Positions 5,680 through 7,090 of a stretch of 7,090 bases of DNA are shown one piece after another. The notes beneath the pieces were generated by a model. That model saw only the letters and a program-made list of their open reading frames with translations. It ran no database searches and was not told the origin of the DNA. Positions within the stretch are counted from its first letter, which is position 1. Each line of letters begins with the position of its first letter. A program made the position numbers and the translations under genes. Origin of the DNA: an uncultured Brachyspira sp. (GTDB taxonomy: Bacteria > Spirochaetota > Brachyspiria > Brachyspirales > Brachyspiraceae); NCBI GenBank assembly GCA_934725525.1, contig CAKVCG010000085.1, positions 1-7,090 of the forward strand, in the 5' to 3' direction.

Positions 5680-6939
5680 TTATCTTCCTTTGCTGAAAAA
5701 CGAAGTAATCATAAAAAATGCCCCAATTACGGCAAGAACTATATTGGGAAACCACATAGCAAAAAATGCTGGGAGTGTTCTATTTCCAGCTATTATTTCC
5801 GCGGCGGTTATAAGCAAATAATACATAACGACAACTATAACCGATATTCCGAAACCGAAACCTCTTCCGCTTCTCTTCCCCACTATTCCCAAAGGAGCGC
5901 CTATGAATACCATAAATAAACATGCGGCGGGAATCGATATAAATTTATGAAATTCCACATAATAAAAATAAGGAACGGAGGATTCAATGCCCTTTTTCAT
6001 TATATCTTTAAGTTCCGCAGAATTTGTCTTTATATATTCGTTTGAAAAAGATTCCAGATTTTTAACGGAGTTATCGGCAATATTTGAATAAGAATCTATT
6101 ATTATACTATTTATTTGAGATTCAATAGAATTGCTTGCTTGAGCTTTTGTATTTTCTATTTTTTCATGTATTTTCCAAGCCGGAAGTTCTCTTAAACCCC
6201 TTTCATGCGACGATAAAGTGCTTACTCTTCTTACTATATTAATATCCATAGAATCGAATACGCTAAAATCGTTGCTTACTATTCCAAAATATGGCATCTC
6301 TTGAACTATACCATCCGAAAGCGTTAAAGTTATGACTCTTGAATTCGCTTCGTTATTATGCCATATTCCAGATTTTGCCGTTATAACTCTTTTAGATTCG
6401 GAAGTCCCGTCAAATATTACGACATTAGACATCCCATTATTATCCGAATATTCCGCTCCAATAGAAAGTCCAATATCCGATATATAAGTAAAATCCAATT
6501 TTCCAACCGCAATCGAAGGGCGCATATTAATCATATATGATATTAAGGCTCTGTATCTATAATTCGATTCGCTCATTATCACATTATTAAAAAATAAAGA
6601 AAATAAAAATGTTAATATTCCAAGTATTATTATTGGAAGATATATTCTCATATGAGAAAAACCCAAAGACCGCATAACTATTATTTCATTGTCCGAAGAT
6701 AATCTTCCGTATCCCATTATGCTTGCCATTAATATCGACATTGGGATAGTTATCGCGACATTGAAAGGCAGCATATAAACGAATACCTCTAATGATGTTT
6801 TTATCGGCGCTCCGTTATTGATTATTAGTTTAAATAATTCGGGTAAAAGCTGTATTACAAATATAAAAGTAAAAAATAAAACTCCCGCTATGAAAGGACC
6901 TATAGCTTCTATAATGATATACTTTCTTATTTTTTTCAT
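5680..6939 (-). CDS. LptF/LptG (YjgP/YjgQ) family lipopolysaccharide-export permease
   Basis: LptF and LptG form the inner-membrane part of the LptB2FG transporter, which extracts lipopolysaccharide or lipooligosaccharide and passes it to LptC/LptA. This 419-residue protein shows the family layout: membrane helices at about 11-31, 52-78 and 98-120, a periplasmic beta-jellyroll at about 130-250, then helices at about 330-352, 361-382 and 390-413. Family hallmarks are GYGRLSSDNEIIVMRSLGFS (76-95, the coupling-helix region after helix 2), FHKFISIPAACLFMVFIGAPLGI (330-352) and the closing FPNIVLAVIGAF. It exceeds E. coli LptF/LptG (about 360 residues) mainly through a polar helical insert at about 255-320, next to the jellyroll. 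It cannot be assigned to LptF or LptG from sequence alone. The ATG is the first of the frame but has no good ribosome binding site. It lies 31 bp after the upstream membrane-protein gene on the same strand, so it may be co-transcribed. Confidence 0.92.
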   Translation of the reverse strand: MKKIRKYIIIEAIGPFIAGVLFFTFIFVIQLLPELFKLIINNGAPIKTSLEVFVYMLPFNVAITIPMSILMASIMGYGRLSSDNEIIVMRSLGFSHMRIYLPIIILGILTFLFSLFFNNVIMSESNYRYRALISYMINMRPSIAVGKLDFTYISDIGLSIGAEYSDNNGMSNVVIFDGTSESKRVITAKSGIWHNNEANSRVITLTLSDGIVQEMPYFGIVSNDFSVFDSMDINIVRRVSTLSSHERGLRELPAWKIHEKIENTKAQASNSIESQINSIIIDSYSNIADNSVKNLESFSNEYIKTNSAELKDIMKKGIESSVPYFYYVEFHKFISIPAACLFMVFIGAPLGIVGKRSGRGFGFGISVIVVVMYYLLITAAEIIAGNRTLPAFFAMWFPNIVLAVIGAFFMITSFFSKGR

Positions 6940-6970
6940 TTTCTATTTATTAAATTAATCTTTTAAAAAA

Positions 6971-7090
6971 TTATAAAATGTTAATAAATACCCCGAAAAC
7001 CAATGTTCCCAACGATATATAACTTAAATAATCAAATATCATAGGCGAAAGTAAAATAATAAAAGCCTTAAAAGAATTATTTATATTAAA
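6971..7090 (-). CDS. C-terminal fragment of a membrane protein
   Basis: On the minus strand an open frame enters from the right edge and ends at TAA (6971-6973), giving 39 residues that begin FNINNSFKAFIILLSPMIFD and end VFGVFINIL. It is almost entirely hydrophobic and contains one or two membrane segments, ending directly at the membrane with no polar tail. Since only 31 bp separate it from the permease start on the same strand, the two genes are likely in one operon. It does not show the closing pattern of the LptF/LptG family, so it is probably not the partner permease. Too little is visible to name it. Confidence 0.6.
   Translation of the reverse strand, partial: FNINNSFKAFIILLSPMIFDYLSYISLGTLVFGVFINIL

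Noticed and set aside
5700..5710. ACGAAGTAATC, an exact 11-bp match to the left inner arm of copy B, inside the last codons of the permease gene
   Set aside because: Only 11 bp match with no similarity outside, and the sequence encodes an ordinary permease C-terminus; most likely coincidence, though a relic of a repeat cannot be fully excluded.
6358..6540. Plus-strand 60-codon open frame inside the permease gene
   Set aside because: Arg/Tyr/Ile-rich antisense product of the permease jellyroll; no ribosome binding site or promoter.
1..7090. Searched for CRISPR arrays, tRNA/rRNA genes, transposases, toxin-antitoxin pairs and defence genes
   Set aside because: No regularly spaced direct repeats, no tRNA-like cloverleaf or rRNA sequence, and no protein with such motifs was seen.

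Overview
The window is about 27-30% GC by eye, with A/T-ending codons and long A/T runs. It carries a periplasmic-type flagellar gene (flgK) and a lipopolysaccharide-export permease. Together these suggest a host-associated spirochaete with an outer membrane, most like Brachyspira. This is inference from composition and gene content; no rRNA or other decisive marker is present.

Layout. 1-128 (+) is the tail of a truncated gene, possibly a CapD-type nucleotide-sugar enzyme. 250-699 (+) is a small exported protein of unknown function with a good sigma-70 promoter. 797-1603 (+) is a class I SAM-dependent methyltransferase that keeps the metal and catalytic residues of the MycE/TylF sugar O-methyltransferase family. 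It converges on 1740-3128 (-), a very Lys/Glu-rich coiled-coil protein with a Pro-rich linker and a small helical C-terminal domain. That gene is divergent from flgK (3391-5304, +), the hook-filament junction protein, which ends in a clear intrinsic terminator. Next come a 59-residue helical protein (5339-5518, -) behind a near-perfect TTGACA/TATAAT promoter, an LptF/LptG family permease (5680-6939, -), and the C-terminus of a further membrane protein (6971-7090, -) just upstream of the permease in the same direction.

The most interesting non-coding signal is a pair of diverged palindromic elements, at about 1640-1722 and 5592-5667. Each has GTCATTRCGA-type outer arms and GAAGYAATC-type inner arms. 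They lie in opposite orientation, and base changes in one arm are matched in the other. They look like two copies of a dispersed REP/MITE-like family, one between convergent genes and one just downstream of the permease.

Functionally the window mixes motility (flgK), envelope or glycan functions (permease, methyltransferase, possible sugar enzyme) and lineage-specific proteins of unknown role. I see no CRISPR array, tRNA, rRNA, phage or transposase gene, and no clear multi-gene novel system.
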